Positions 15,532 through 23,440 of a stretch of DNA of 24,452 nucleotides are shown piece by piece. A model generated the notes under the pieces. It made no database searches. It had not been told where the DNA came from and saw nothing but the letters and a program-made list of their open reading frames with translations. Numbering within the stretch: the first letter of the stretch is position 1; every line of letters starts with the position of its first letter. The stretch lies in contig JAXHUM010000068.1 of assembly GCA_034189325.1 (NCBI GenBank), positions 1 through 24,452 of the forward strand. Reading direction: 5' to 3'. A program made the translations under genes and the position numbers. This stretch comes from JAXHUM01 sp034189325 (GTDB lineage Bacteria > Desulfobacterota > DSM-4660 > Desulfatiglandales > Desulfatiglandaceae).

Positions 15532-16451
15532 AAACTGAAAGCACACTTGAAAAAATTCTTGAATCCGGTCAGCTGGCAGTAACATCGGAATGCGGTCCGC
15601 CGAGAGGAGTGGTTCCTGAGAAGATTAAGGAAAAAGCTGAGTTGCTGAGAGGATATGTTGATGCCGTCAATGTTACGGATAACCAAACAGCAGTAGTGCG
15701 GATGTCCAGCTTGGCTGCCTGTATTATTCTCAAACAACTGGGTCTTGACCCTATTCTACAGATGGTGACGCGAGATCGAAACAGATTGGCCATGCAGAGT
15801 GATATCCTCGGGGCGGCTGCCCATGGCATCAACACAATGCTTTGTCTGTCAGGCGATCACCCTTACTTCGGCGATCACCCTATGGCGGCCAATGTTTATG
15901 ACCTCGATTCCATTCAGCTTGTTCAGACAGTCAGAAAGATGCGTGATGAGGGGAAATTTCAGGGGGGAGATGATATTGTCAATCCTCCCCGAATGTTTAT
16001 TGGAGCTGCGGCCAATCCCTTTGCCGATCCCTTTGAGCTGAGAGTGTCTCGTTTAGCCAAAAAGACTAATGCCGGTGTGGATTTTATCCAGACCCAGTGT
16101 ATCTATAACATCGAGAAATTTGAACTATGGATGCAGGGAGTGCGAAACAGGGGCCTCCATGAAAAGATCAGTATCCTGGCTGGGATTACACCCATGAAAT
16201 CGGCCGGCATGGCCCGCTATATGAAAAACAAGGTCCCCGGTATGGATGTGCCTGATGAAATCGTCAAACGAATTGCAGGTGTCCCCAAGGAAAAACAGGC
16301 CGAAGAGGGTATTAAGATAAGTGTTGAGACAATAGAGCGATTGAAGGAAGTTGAGGGAGTGAGGGGATTTCATATTATGGCGATTGAGTGGGAGCAAAAA
16401 GTCGCCGAGATAGTAGAAAAAGCAGGACTCCTCCCAAGACCCCAGTTTTAG
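15528..16451 (+). CDS. metF: Methylenetetrahydrofolate reductase, MetF
   Basis: The protein is 307 residues. It catalyses interconversion of methylene-THF and methyl-THF in the methyl branch of the Wood-Ljungdahl pathway, which complete-oxidising sulfate reducers run in the oxidative or the reductive direction. Family features are E21 in TSECGPPRG (likely the general acid), D110 in LSGDHP, RDRNR at 82-86, and FIQTQ (186-190), whose last glutamine contacts the folate ring. Its coupling to metV (overlapping stop and start) and to hdrA-mvhD upstream argues that it uses electrons from an Hdr-type complex rather than NADH alone. Its start is set by the ATGA overlap. Confidence 0.93.
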   Translation: MKTESTLEKILESGQLAVTSECGPPRGVVPEKIKEKAELLRGYVDAVNVTDNQTAVVRMSSLAACIILKQLGLDPILQMVTRDRNRLAMQSDILGAAAHGINTMLCLSGDHPYFGDHPMAANVYDLDSIQLVQTVRKMRDEGKFQGGDDIVNPPRMFIGAAANPFADPFELRVSRLAKKTNAGVDFIQTQCIYNIEKFELWMQGVRNRGLHEKISILAGITPMKSAGMARYMKNKVPGMDVPDEIVKRIAGVPKEKQAEEGIKISVETIERLKEVEGVRGFHIMAIEWEQKVAEIVEKAGLLPRPQF

Positions 16452-16520
16452 TTTACATTAGTGTCTATTTTGTGATAAACAATACCCTGTTTCTTAAGGC
16501 ATGTTAGAGGAGGTAGATAA

Positions 16521-16913
16521 ATGAGTGATAAGAAGCTTATCCTTGTTGTGGATGATGATCCGGATCTTGTGGATGCCGTATCTATGAAGCTCGAAAGTAA
16601 AAAATTCAGGGTGGCCAAGGCCTATGATGGGGTTCAGGCTTGGGAGAAAATTAAGGAAGAGAAACCCTCATTGGTTATCCTTGATGTCATGATGCCGAAA
16701 AAGAACGGTTATGAACTGTGTGATGAGATAAAAAATGATCCTGAACACAAAGACATTACCGTGGTGCTGCTTACAGCTGTGGGCTCGGCCGTAACGTCTA
16801 CTAACTATACTCACAGGGGTGGTCGTACTACTTTGGCTGATGAATATATCCCTAAACCGATCGACCTTGATAAACTCATGGACATAGTGAAGGAGTATAT
16901 TGACTGGTCCTGA
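16521..16913 (+). CDS. Single-domain CheY-like response regulator
   Basis: The protein is 130 residues and consists of one receiver domain. It has an acidic cluster VVDDDPD at 9-15, phospho-acceptor D55 (LDVMMP), threonine in LLTAVG, and the conserved lysine in PKPID. There is no output domain. A strong Shine-Dalgarno (AGAGGAGG) precedes ATG 16521. It lies 69 bp after metF with no terminator hairpin between, so it may be read with the MetFV operon or with the sensor genes downstream. The kinases at 18238 and 19772 are candidate phosphodonors. Confidence 0.95.
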   Translation: MSDKKLILVVDDDPDLVDAVSMKLESKKFRVAKAYDGVQAWEKIKEEKPSLVILDVMMPKKNGYELCDEIKNDPEHKDITVVLLTAVGSAVTSTNYTHRGGRTTLADEYIPKPIDLDKLMDIVKEYIDWS

Positions 16914-16939
16914 TGATGTCGGCGAGATCTGATCGAAAT

Positions 16940-16985
16940 GACTCAAAGATCAATTGGCTTCTGGTTGATAAAGACTTTGGGAGTC
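16940..16985 (+). other. Imperfect hairpin between receiver and ACT-like genes
   Basis: GACTC and AAAG at 16940-16948 can pair with CTTT and GAGTC ending at 16985, and an inner ATCAA pairs with TTGAT. Bulges separate these three stems. No T-tract follows, so it is not an intrinsic terminator. It could be a processing or translation-control structure, or chance. Confidence 0.25.
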
Positions 16986-17024
16986 TGTTGATAAGGGTTT
17001 CGCCACTTCACGGTGATAGCCGGA

Positions 17025-17543
17025 ATGGAAAGGATTAGAATTGAAGGTATCAAGCTGAGCAATGAACTCGTCGGCATTAATTTTGAGAATTCATCGCGTC
17101 TAACGGATTATGTATCTCGGTTCACCCACGTCCTTACTGAAAATCAAGTCAATTTAAACTTTTTATCCATCACAAATAGAGGTGTATTCAGCCAGGCCTT
17201 CTGCTGTATAGGTTCAGGAGATAGACCTGTGGTTGAGGAGCTTCTCACCTCGTATCCCGATCCGGGCTTCGATGCTGATTTTACAGGCCCTGTTGGCTCG
17301 TTGTCAGTATTCACGCATCAATTCAGTCTAAAAATCCTGGGCTTGATACTCACTGTTTTCGGAAAGACACCCTTACCCCTGTACGGCCTGGCCTCTTCAC
17401 TCTCAGTGATCACTTGCATCACTGACTATACCCTTTTAAAACAAGCGGTTACAGCTATGCTAGAATACTTCCATGTCTCTCCCGATCACATCTCTTTTGA
17501 GCCGGAAATTCAAGTCAAACAGACCAAATATATCAAGCAATAA
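17025..17543 (+). CDS. Tandem ACT-like domain protein
   Basis: The protein is 172 residues with no catalytic domain. The predicted secondary-structure pattern suggests two consecutive beta-alpha-beta-beta-alpha-beta units, about 5-75 and 90-160, resembling the paired ACT domains at the C-terminus of aspartate kinases. Such domains bind small ligands, often amino acids, and signal by changing partner contacts. It stands between a receiver and two histidine kinases and is followed by a second ACT-like gene, so a regulatory role in this signalling block is plausible. The ligand is unknown. ATG 17025 and GTG 17013 are both possible starts; neither has a strong ribosome-binding site. Confidence 0.65.
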   Translation: MERIRIEGIKLSNELVGINFENSSRLTDYVSRFTHVLTENQVNLNFLSITNRGVFSQAFCCIGSGDRPVVEELLTSYPDPGFDADFTGPVGSLSVFTHQFSLKILGLILTVFGKTPLPLYGLASSLSVITCITDYTLLKQAVTAMLEYFHVSPDHISFEPEIQVKQTKYIKQ

Positions 17544-17558
17544 CATGTCCTTCCCAAA

Positions 17559-17708
17559 ATGTTTTTGAGGATTCTCTGCGTCATGAACCATGCTTTCACA
17601 CATTATACTGATCGATTTAGGGAGGACTTTACGGATGATCTCATGACGACATCGATTCTGGATGAAAGCATTATCGATTATCGTGGAGTGGACAAGTGGA
17701 GACCATAG
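17559..17708 (+). CDS. Possible 49-residue small protein
   Basis: An ATG at 17559 (or 17583 in the same frame) opens a frame that ends at TAG 17706-17708, overlapping the next gene by 13 bp. The C-terminal part is acidic and reads like ordinary protein (FREDFTDDL, then IIDYRG). No strong Shine-Dalgarno is visible and I recognise no family. It fills most of a 152-bp gap between two ACT-like genes. Confidence 0.2.
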   Translation: MFLRILCVMNHAFTHYTDRFREDFTDDLMTTSILDESIIDYRGVDKWRP

Positions 17709-18196
17709 CTGTCTACTGGGAGCCTAAGATCAAGACGTATGGTTTTCATGAGGCTTTGGATTTGTGTTTGCTGCGGCTTGAATTCAGGTCGAAGCGATTG
17801 CCGGAATGGGGTTTAGGAATTTACGAATTGGGTAATAGGGGGATGAGCTTTCAACTGGTTTTGCTCCAACAGAGGAAGGATCTGGGTTTGAGATTATACC
17901 TCCTATTTGAACCGAAATGGAAAGAAGAACTGACAAATCAGATACTCCAAGGCATTCATCAACATGCTGGTGAGATTTTTCAGATCGTTTCGCCCGTAGA
18001 ATTGATCTATTTTTTTGGCCCTCACTTTGGCGACAGATATGGGATAGCCGATTCTGCTTTAAAGGCTCTGGAACACAACAATGTCACAGCTTTAGTGACA
18101 GGATGCTCCGGGTCAGCTATTTACATAGTTTTGCCGCAAGGTATGGCTGGGCAGGCAAAGGTCCTTTTGGCTGAGATGTTTGATGTGCCTTCATGA
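17696..18196 (+). CDS. ACT-like domain protein
   Basis: The protein is 166 residues. The C-terminal 70 residues, starting near VELIYFFGPHFGDRYG, have the strand-helix-strand-strand-helix-strand order of an ACT domain with the small-residue turn TGCSGSA, as in the aspartate-kinase regulatory region. The N-terminal half may be a second, more divergent unit. The start is GTG 17696, supported by GGAG at 17685-17688 with a 7-nt spacer, and an in-frame stop lies just upstream at 17663. It follows another ACT-like gene and is 41 bp before a histidine kinase, so it probably modulates that sensor system. The function is inferred from fold and context only. Confidence 0.65.
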   Translation: METIAVYWEPKIKTYGFHEALDLCLLRLEFRSKRLPEWGLGIYELGNRGMSFQLVLLQQRKDLGLRLYLLFEPKWKEELTNQILQGIHQHAGEIFQIVSPVELIYFFGPHFGDRYGIADSALKALEHNNVTALVTGCSGSAIYIVLPQGMAGQAKVLLAEMFDVPS

Positions 18197-18237
18197 AGCG
18201 GGAATCCAGGGAAATGTGCTAGGGAGATCGTATATAC

Positions 18238-19770
18238 ATGACCTCTGAAAACAACAAACTGGCCGAGGGAATGGATTGGAGGATAAGGGTATTTGATTCG
18301 CTCTCCTTTCCGACCCTTATTCTCCAACCGGATAGGACAATAAAGGATGCAAACCGAGTCTTTTTGGAGACATATAGGGATCATGAAGTGGTCATTGGAA
18401 AGACATGTCATGAGGTCTTTTACAACAGGAAAGATCCTTGTCCCATCAGTGAATGCCCTCTTCCGCAGGTTTTATCAAGAAAAAAGGGAAATTCTATCTT
18501 GAGACGAATAATCACCAAGAGTGGAGATGAAAGGTGGGAGGACCGTGTTTTTTCGCCGATTCTGGATGGAAAAGGAGAAGTCCTTTATATAATGGAGAGT
18601 GTTCGTGACGTCACTCTCATTAAGATTCTGGAAAAGGAGCTAAAGAAAACCAAGGAATTTTTTGAAAATGTGCTGCAGAGTTCTGTCAGCCCCATAGTGA
18701 CCGCAAATCTAAAGGGGAAATTTCTGTTTATGAACCGCGCCGCGGAGGACCTTTTTGGATATTCCATGGAAGAGGCGGTCATGAATATCAGCGTGGAAGA
18801 TGTTTACCCACCTGGCGTGGCCAGAGAGGTCATGAGAAAGCTTAGGGATGAGACTTACGGAGGAAAAGGGAAGTTGCCGATTACCATGATTTCCATTATC
18901 AACTCAAAGGGTGAAGAGATCCCTGCTGAAATAACAGCGGCCATTATTTATGAAGATGACAAAGAGGTGGCCACTATGGGGATCTATAATGATATTAGGG
19001 AAAAAATGGCCGTCGAAAAGCAGTTGAAAGAAACACAGGCCCAACTTGCCCAGTCGGAAAAAATGGCCTCTTTGGGTCAACTGGCGGCAGGTGTGGCCCA
19101 TGAAATAAACAACCCTCTCGGAGGTATCATGCTCTATGCCAATCTTGCTCTGGAGAACGTTGACAAAGATAATCCGATACGTGAGGATTTGCAATATATC
19201 ATAGAAGATACAAATCGATGCCGGGACATAGTGAAAAGCCTTCTTGCCTACAGCCGTCAGACAAGCTCTTCTAAGAAAATCATACAGTTCAATGAGATTG
19301 TGAATCAAAGTTTGTCTCTCATGCGGGATCCGAAGCTTTTCGAAAATATAACTGTAGAAAAGCAACTTCCCGATCAGATGATGTTAGTCAGTCTAGACAA
19401 AGAGCAATTCAGCCAAGTATTTATAAATCTGGTCATGAACGCTATTGCCGCCATGGATGGGGAGGGTACCCTGACACTTACCACCTATCGTGATAAGGTC
19501 GCCAGAAAGGTCTACCTTGAAGTTGGAGACACAGGTTATGGGATTCCTGAAGAAAATTTATCCAGAATCTTTGATCCGTTTTTTACCACCAAAGAACCTG
19601 GAAAAGGGACAGGGCTGGGTTTGAGCACTGCCTATGGCATCATAAAAGAGAGCGGAGGCGATATATCAGTCAAGGAGACAGGTCCGGAAGGGACAAGGTT
19701 CCTGGTTGAGCTTCCCCTATATGTCCCCTCTGATTATAGTGAGGTTAGAAATCCTCATGGGGAGATCTGA
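18238..19770 (+). CDS. Two-PAS histidine kinase
   Basis: The protein is 510 residues and has no membrane segment. The first PAS domain (about 15-130) contains C57, C68 and C73 in the pattern CHEV-x7-C-x4-CPL. A second PAS (about 140-255) is followed by a short coiled coil. The dimerisation domain has catalytic H288 (AHEINNP), and the ATPase domain has N-box NLVMNAIAAM, G1 DTGYGIP and G2 GTGLGLS. The cysteine set matches the one in the PAS domain of the kinase at 2112-3644, with the first two cysteines ten residues apart in both, which suggests a shared redox or metal signal. The next gene starts one base after its stop, so the two are coupled. Confidence 0.93.
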   Translation: MTSENNKLAEGMDWRIRVFDSLSFPTLILQPDRTIKDANRVFLETYRDHEVVIGKTCHEVFYNRKDPCPISECPLPQVLSRKKGNSILRRIITKSGDERWEDRVFSPILDGKGEVLYIMESVRDVTLIKILEKELKKTKEFFENVLQSSVSPIVTANLKGKFLFMNRAAEDLFGYSMEEAVMNISVEDVYPPGVAREVMRKLRDETYGGKGKLPITMISIINSKGEEIPAEITAAIIYEDDKEVATMGIYNDIREKMAVEKQLKETQAQLAQSEKMASLGQLAAGVAHEINNPLGGIMLYANLALENVDKDNPIREDLQYIIEDTNRCRDIVKSLLAYSRQTSSSKKIIQFNEIVNQSLSLMRDPKLFENITVEKQLPDQMMLVSLDKEQFSQVFINLVMNAIAAMDGEGTLTLTTYRDKVARKVYLEVGDTGYGIPEENLSRIFDPFFTTKEPGKGTGLGLSTAYGIIKESGGDISVKETGPEGTRFLVELPLYVPSDYSEVRNPHGEI

Positions 19771-19771
19771 A

Positions 19772-21241
19772 ATGACGGTAAAAAAGGAAGTCTATCCCTT
19801 ACCATTTGTGCCTAGAATCTTGGTTGTGGATGATGAAAAGCGAATTCGCCAAGGTTGTCAAAAGACATTGACATTGGAAGGTTTTGAGGTGGCCCTGGCC
19901 GAAAGTGGTGACCTGGCCGTTGAACAGCTCAAAAATGAACATTTTGATATTATCCTCTTGGATCTGATGATGCCGGGCCTTTCCGGCATGGATGTTTTGG
20001 CGCATGTTAAGGCTCTCCATCCTGATACGGTCATCATTGTCATTACCGGGTACGCGACCCTTGAACACGCCATTGAAGCCATGAAAAAGGGGGCCTTTGA
20101 TTTTATTTCAAAGCCATTTAGCCCACAGGACCTTAGGAATGTCGTTGCCAAAGCCATTGAGTACATTCGTACGTTGGAGGACATTGCCACTGAAAAATCC
20201 AGGGTGAGGGTACTTATCAATCACCTCTCCGGAGGCGTCATGGCCACGGACGCCGAAAAAAAAATAGCCCTGGCTAATCCCGCTTTTTTGCGGATGATGA
20301 ATTATCGAGACGAAGCCATTGGCAAACCTGTTGCTGAAGTGGTGCGGGATATAAAACTTAATCAGATGATAGACCAGGCCCTGTCCATGCCGAAAAATGA
20401 ATTTACGGAACTGACCGCCGAATTGGACTTCGAGAGTAAAGGGGATGAAGGTGGGACTGTTTTGGGAGTGCGGTGTATCCCATTTAGAGATCGGGTTGGG
20501 AGGACTCTGGGCAGCATTACGGCGCTTCACGACATCACAACTCAGAAAAAAATAGAGCAACTGAAATCGGATTTTGTGTCCATGGTGGCCCATGAGATCC
20601 GGAGTCCCATGAACTCGGTTATGGCCCAGCTAAAAGTAGTGTTGGATGGTTTGGCAGGCGAAGTGACGCCAAAGCAGAATGAGATCCTGAGCAGGGCCTC
20701 TGAAAAAATTGAGATTTTGGTGAACCTTTCTTCGGAGCTTTTGGACCTCTCAAGAATTGAATCGGGCCTCATCACGCAGGAAAAGGAGAAACTGGACATC
20801 TCTGAAATCCTTTCTGAACAGGTGGTGTTTTATGAGACTCTAGCCCAGGAAAAAGATATCACTCTTAATTTCAGCAAACCTGATGCCTTGCCGACCGTAA
20901 TGGGAAACAGGTATAATATGGAAGAGGTGTTCTCAAACCTTATCGGCAACGCTATTAAATACACGCCCCCTAAAGGCAGGGTCCTAATCTCTGCCGTTAT
21001 TGAGAAAAATAATCTTTGTATCAGTGTGGGCGACAACGGATTTGGTATACCGGAGGATGAAATTGACAAGGTTTTTGACAGATTCTATCGCGTCAAGAAC
21101 GACAAAACCCGCAACATTACCGGAACAGGACTCGGTTTGTCCATTGTCAAGAGTATTGTGAAAGCCCATGACGGCATGGTGAATGTCGTAAGCGAGGTCG
21201 ATCATGGAACAACCTTCTCTATCTATATCCCGATAACCTGA
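19772..21241 (+). CDS. Receiver-PAS-histidine kinase hybrid
   Basis: The protein is 489 residues. A receiver domain comes first (about 14-130) with phospho-acceptor D64 and the conserved KPF at 114-116. It is followed by a PAS-like region (about 145-255), then HisKA with H274 (AHEIRSP) and an ATPase domain (NLIGNAIKYTP, DNGFGIP, GTGLGLS). The receiver-first order suggests that it accepts phosphate from the kinase encoded just upstream and passes on the signal. ATG 19772 follows GGAG by eight bases and lies one base after the previous stop. The frame is also open to 19706, inside the upstream gene, which I reject. No membrane segment is visible. Confidence 0.93.
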   Translation: MTVKKEVYPLPFVPRILVVDDEKRIRQGCQKTLTLEGFEVALAESGDLAVEQLKNEHFDIILLDLMMPGLSGMDVLAHVKALHPDTVIIVITGYATLEHAIEAMKKGAFDFISKPFSPQDLRNVVAKAIEYIRTLEDIATEKSRVRVLINHLSGGVMATDAEKKIALANPAFLRMMNYRDEAIGKPVAEVVRDIKLNQMIDQALSMPKNEFTELTAELDFESKGDEGGTVLGVRCIPFRDRVGRTLGSITALHDITTQKKIEQLKSDFVSMVAHEIRSPMNSVMAQLKVVLDGLAGEVTPKQNEILSRASEKIEILVNLSSELLDLSRIESGLITQEKEKLDISEILSEQVVFYETLAQEKDITLNFSKPDALPTVMGNRYNMEEVFSNLIGNAIKYTPPKGRVLISAVIEKNNLCISVGDNGFGIPEDEIDKVFDRFYRVKNDKTRNITGTGLGLSIVKSIVKAHDGMVNVVSEVDHGTTFSIYIPIT

Positions 21242-21661
21242 CTGATCGGATGAGATAAAGATCCCTTTTGAGCATACCCGGATTTCTGTCTTGTGACAAA
21301 GGCTCTTGCGGTGTTTATTTGTGGTAATGATGCGGTATTCCTCACCAGGGACCAAGAGGAGGCATCGTGATCGTCGAGGACGAACACGAGCGATTTTATT
21401 CGATTCGGTGGAATATTCTATTGACTAAAGAGTTTCCCTTTAAGTAATATGCTTGTGAAAAATTTCTTGAAGTCATTTCTTTTTTTAGTTCCTTTGTGAA
21501 GTAATAAGCCCCGTCGTATAATCCACTAAAGGGTTTTGGGTTTGGCTCCGCAGGGTCAGGGAATGCCGGATTAGGCAATCGGTATTCAAGGTACTGTTTC
21601 TTATGAGAAATGACCCCCTTGCAATTGTTTTATTGATTGCCTCTTAAAGAGGAGTGAGCAG
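21242..21661. other. Intergenic region before the membrane Hdr operon
   Basis: About 420 bp with a good candidate plus-strand promoter at 21494-21522 and a second, weaker one (TTGACT-N18-TAATAT, 21421-21450). A 60-codon minus-strand frame at 21578-21396 has an odd, aromatic and proline-rich product with no known motif and no clear ribosome-binding site; I do not call it a gene. No terminator for the preceding kinase gene is evident. Confidence 0.5.
21494..21522 (+). promoter_or_regulatory. Candidate sigma-70 promoter for the membrane Hdr operon
   Basis: TTGTGA (21494-21499) is followed after 17 nt by a perfect TATAAT (21517-21522). Spacing is optimal and four of six -35 bases match. It lies about 140 bp before the start of the membrane HdrC-like gene. 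This is the best promoter-like sequence I found in the window. Confidence 0.5.
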
Positions 21662-23404
21662 ATGTTTTATAATGTAGCGCTGTATATCTCGCTTATCATA
21701 TTCGCACTCGGTCTGATTTTTAAGGTTTCAACGTGGTTCCGACGCAGTGTGGGCATAGCCCCCCAAGGTATCACCCCTTGGGTGAGGGTAACATCAGCCT
21801 TCAAGGGGATCTTGCAGACCCTTTTCAGCGAGAAAATCATCGTCCTCGTAAAAGCCTTTGTGTTTGATGTCCTTTTTCAGGCCAGGATACTGAGGGAAGA
21901 CTTTCTTCGTTGGCTCATGCACATGCTCATCTTTGTAGGCTTTATGCTCCTTCTCCTCATGCATGCCATGGATGGTATAATTACCGAACCGCTTTTCGCC
22001 GATTATTACTCGACAATCAACCCCTATATGTTTCTGAGGGATCTTTTCGGGTTTATGGTGATCGTAGGTATTGCGATTGCCCTATACAGAAGGTTCATTC
22101 TGAAGGTACCCCGTCTGACGACCAACGCCATGGATCATTACGCCATTATTATCCTGGCCGTAATCATGCTTTCCGGGATTTTTCTTGAGGGGATCAAGAT
22201 AAGCTCTTATTCGGAATACCAGGAGATGGTGGAGGAGTACGGCGATGCAGACGACGACGAACTGGAGGCCCTTGAGGCCCTGTGGGTCAAGGAATTTGCC
22301 GTGGTTTCTCCTGATGTGCGAGCTCCTTTTGATGAGGAGGTATTGGCCCTGGGACGTGAAGTCCACGACATGAATTGTGCGGAATGCCATTCAAGACCGA
22401 CATGGGCCTTTACAGGCTATGCCGTGGCAAAGATTACCCGATCGTTTGCCGGAGGGTTGGACCGCGCAGGCACCCACACAATACTATGGTATATCCATTT
22501 TCTCGCATGCTTTGTTGGCCTGGCTTATCTGCCCTTCAGCAAGATGTTTCATATTATTGCCAGTCCTTTAAGCCTCCTTGCAAATGCGGTGATGGATAAG
22601 GACAAGTCGGATCCAGCCAATATCCTCACCAGACAAGCCTTGGAGATCGACGCCTGTACCCATTGCGGTACTTGCAATCTTCGATGTTCTGTAGGGGTGG
22701 CTCTGGACAAGATAGGCAATCTGTATGTCCTTCCATCTGAAAAAATGGCCTTTCTGAAGACCTATACCTCCGATAATAATGTCGATGATAAGGTCCTCTC
22801 AGCAATCCAGGAAGGGGTTTATTTATGTACCAATTGTGAACGATGCACTGTGGTCTGTCCTGTCGGCATCAATTTAAAAGATCTGTGGTACAGCGTACGC
22901 GAGGACTTGACGCAGAAAGGGCCTACACCCATAATCCTTTCTCCCTTTTCCTTTTTTAGGGGCCTTTATAAAAACGAGTTGAGTTCCGTGGACTATCCAA
23001 AACCTTTGGAAGAAACTCAGAAGGCCATTGCCTCCAAATGCGGATTAATAAACAGACACGATAAAGTCATCCCTTTAACACCTGTCAACAGAGCATTCAA
23101 AGAAAAGGCCGTACAGTCTTTACAAGGTAATACCTATGCCTATTGCTTTTCCTGTGAGAACTGTACGACTGTGTGTCCTGTGGTGGAAAACTATGAGAAT
23201 CCTCAAGAGACACTCGGTTTGTTGCCCCATCAGATCATGCGTTCTGTCGGTTTAGGCCTGAAAGACCTAGCCCTTGGATCGGAAATGTTATGGGATTGTC
23301 TGACCTGCTATCAGTGCCAGGAGCACTGTCCGCAAGGTGTGAAGGTGACGGATGTGTTGTACGAACTCAAAAACCTCGCCGTAAAAGAGGTGACTCAGGG
23401 GTGA
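21662..23404 (+). CDS. Membrane cytochrome b / tandem HdrC-like iron-sulfur protein with CxxCH motif
   Basis: The protein is 580 residues. Five hydrophobic segments (about 4-23, 84-104, 124-143, 159-176 and 272-291) and histidines H87, H101, H279 and H297 resemble the haem-b membrane domain of the NarI/DsrM/QmoC group. Between segments 4 and 5 a loop of about 95 residues, rich in Asp and Glu, carries CAECH (239-243), a single c-type haem motif. The soluble part has four complete C-x2-C-x2-C-x3-C motifs starting at C332, C389, C495 and C546, that is, two HdrC-like units. It probably links the quinone pool, or a periplasmic donor through the c-haem, to the HdrB and HdrA encoded next. AAAGAGGAG precedes the ATG. 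It resembles QmoC but is longer, so I give no symbol. Confidence 0.88.
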   Translation: MFYNVALYISLIIFALGLIFKVSTWFRRSVGIAPQGITPWVRVTSAFKGILQTLFSEKIIVLVKAFVFDVLFQARILREDFLRWLMHMLIFVGFMLLLLMHAMDGIITEPLFADYYSTINPYMFLRDLFGFMVIVGIAIALYRRFILKVPRLTTNAMDHYAIIILAVIMLSGIFLEGIKISSYSEYQEMVEEYGDADDDELEALEALWVKEFAVVSPDVRAPFDEEVLALGREVHDMNCAECHSRPTWAFTGYAVAKITRSFAGGLDRAGTHTILWYIHFLACFVGLAYLPFSKMFHIIASPLSLLANAVMDKDKSDPANILTRQALEIDACTHCGTCNLRCSVGVALDKIGNLYVLPSEKMAFLKTYTSDNNVDDKVLSAIQEGVYLCTNCERCTVVCPVGINLKDLWYSVREDLTQKGPTPIILSPFSFFRGLYKNELSSVDYPKPLEETQKAIASKCGLINRHDKVIPLTPVNRAFKEKAVQSLQGNTYAYCFSCENCTTVCPVVENYENPQETLGLLPHQIMRSVGLGLKDLALGSEMLWDCLTCYQCQEHCPQGVKVTDVLYELKNLAVKEVTQG

Positions 23405-23440
23405 TTGTCCCTATGTCGCCTCAGAAAAGATGGGAATGAG

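Noticed and set aside
21396..21578. A 60-codon minus-strand frame in the intergenic region.
   Set aside because: Isolated, no family recognised, no clear ribosome-binding site, and it overlaps a likely plus-strand promoter.
21640..21652. Palindrome CCTCTTAAAGAGG over the Shine-Dalgarno of the membrane gene.
   Set aside because: A one-base loop cannot form a hairpin, and half of the palindrome is simply the ribosome-binding site; too short to call an operator.
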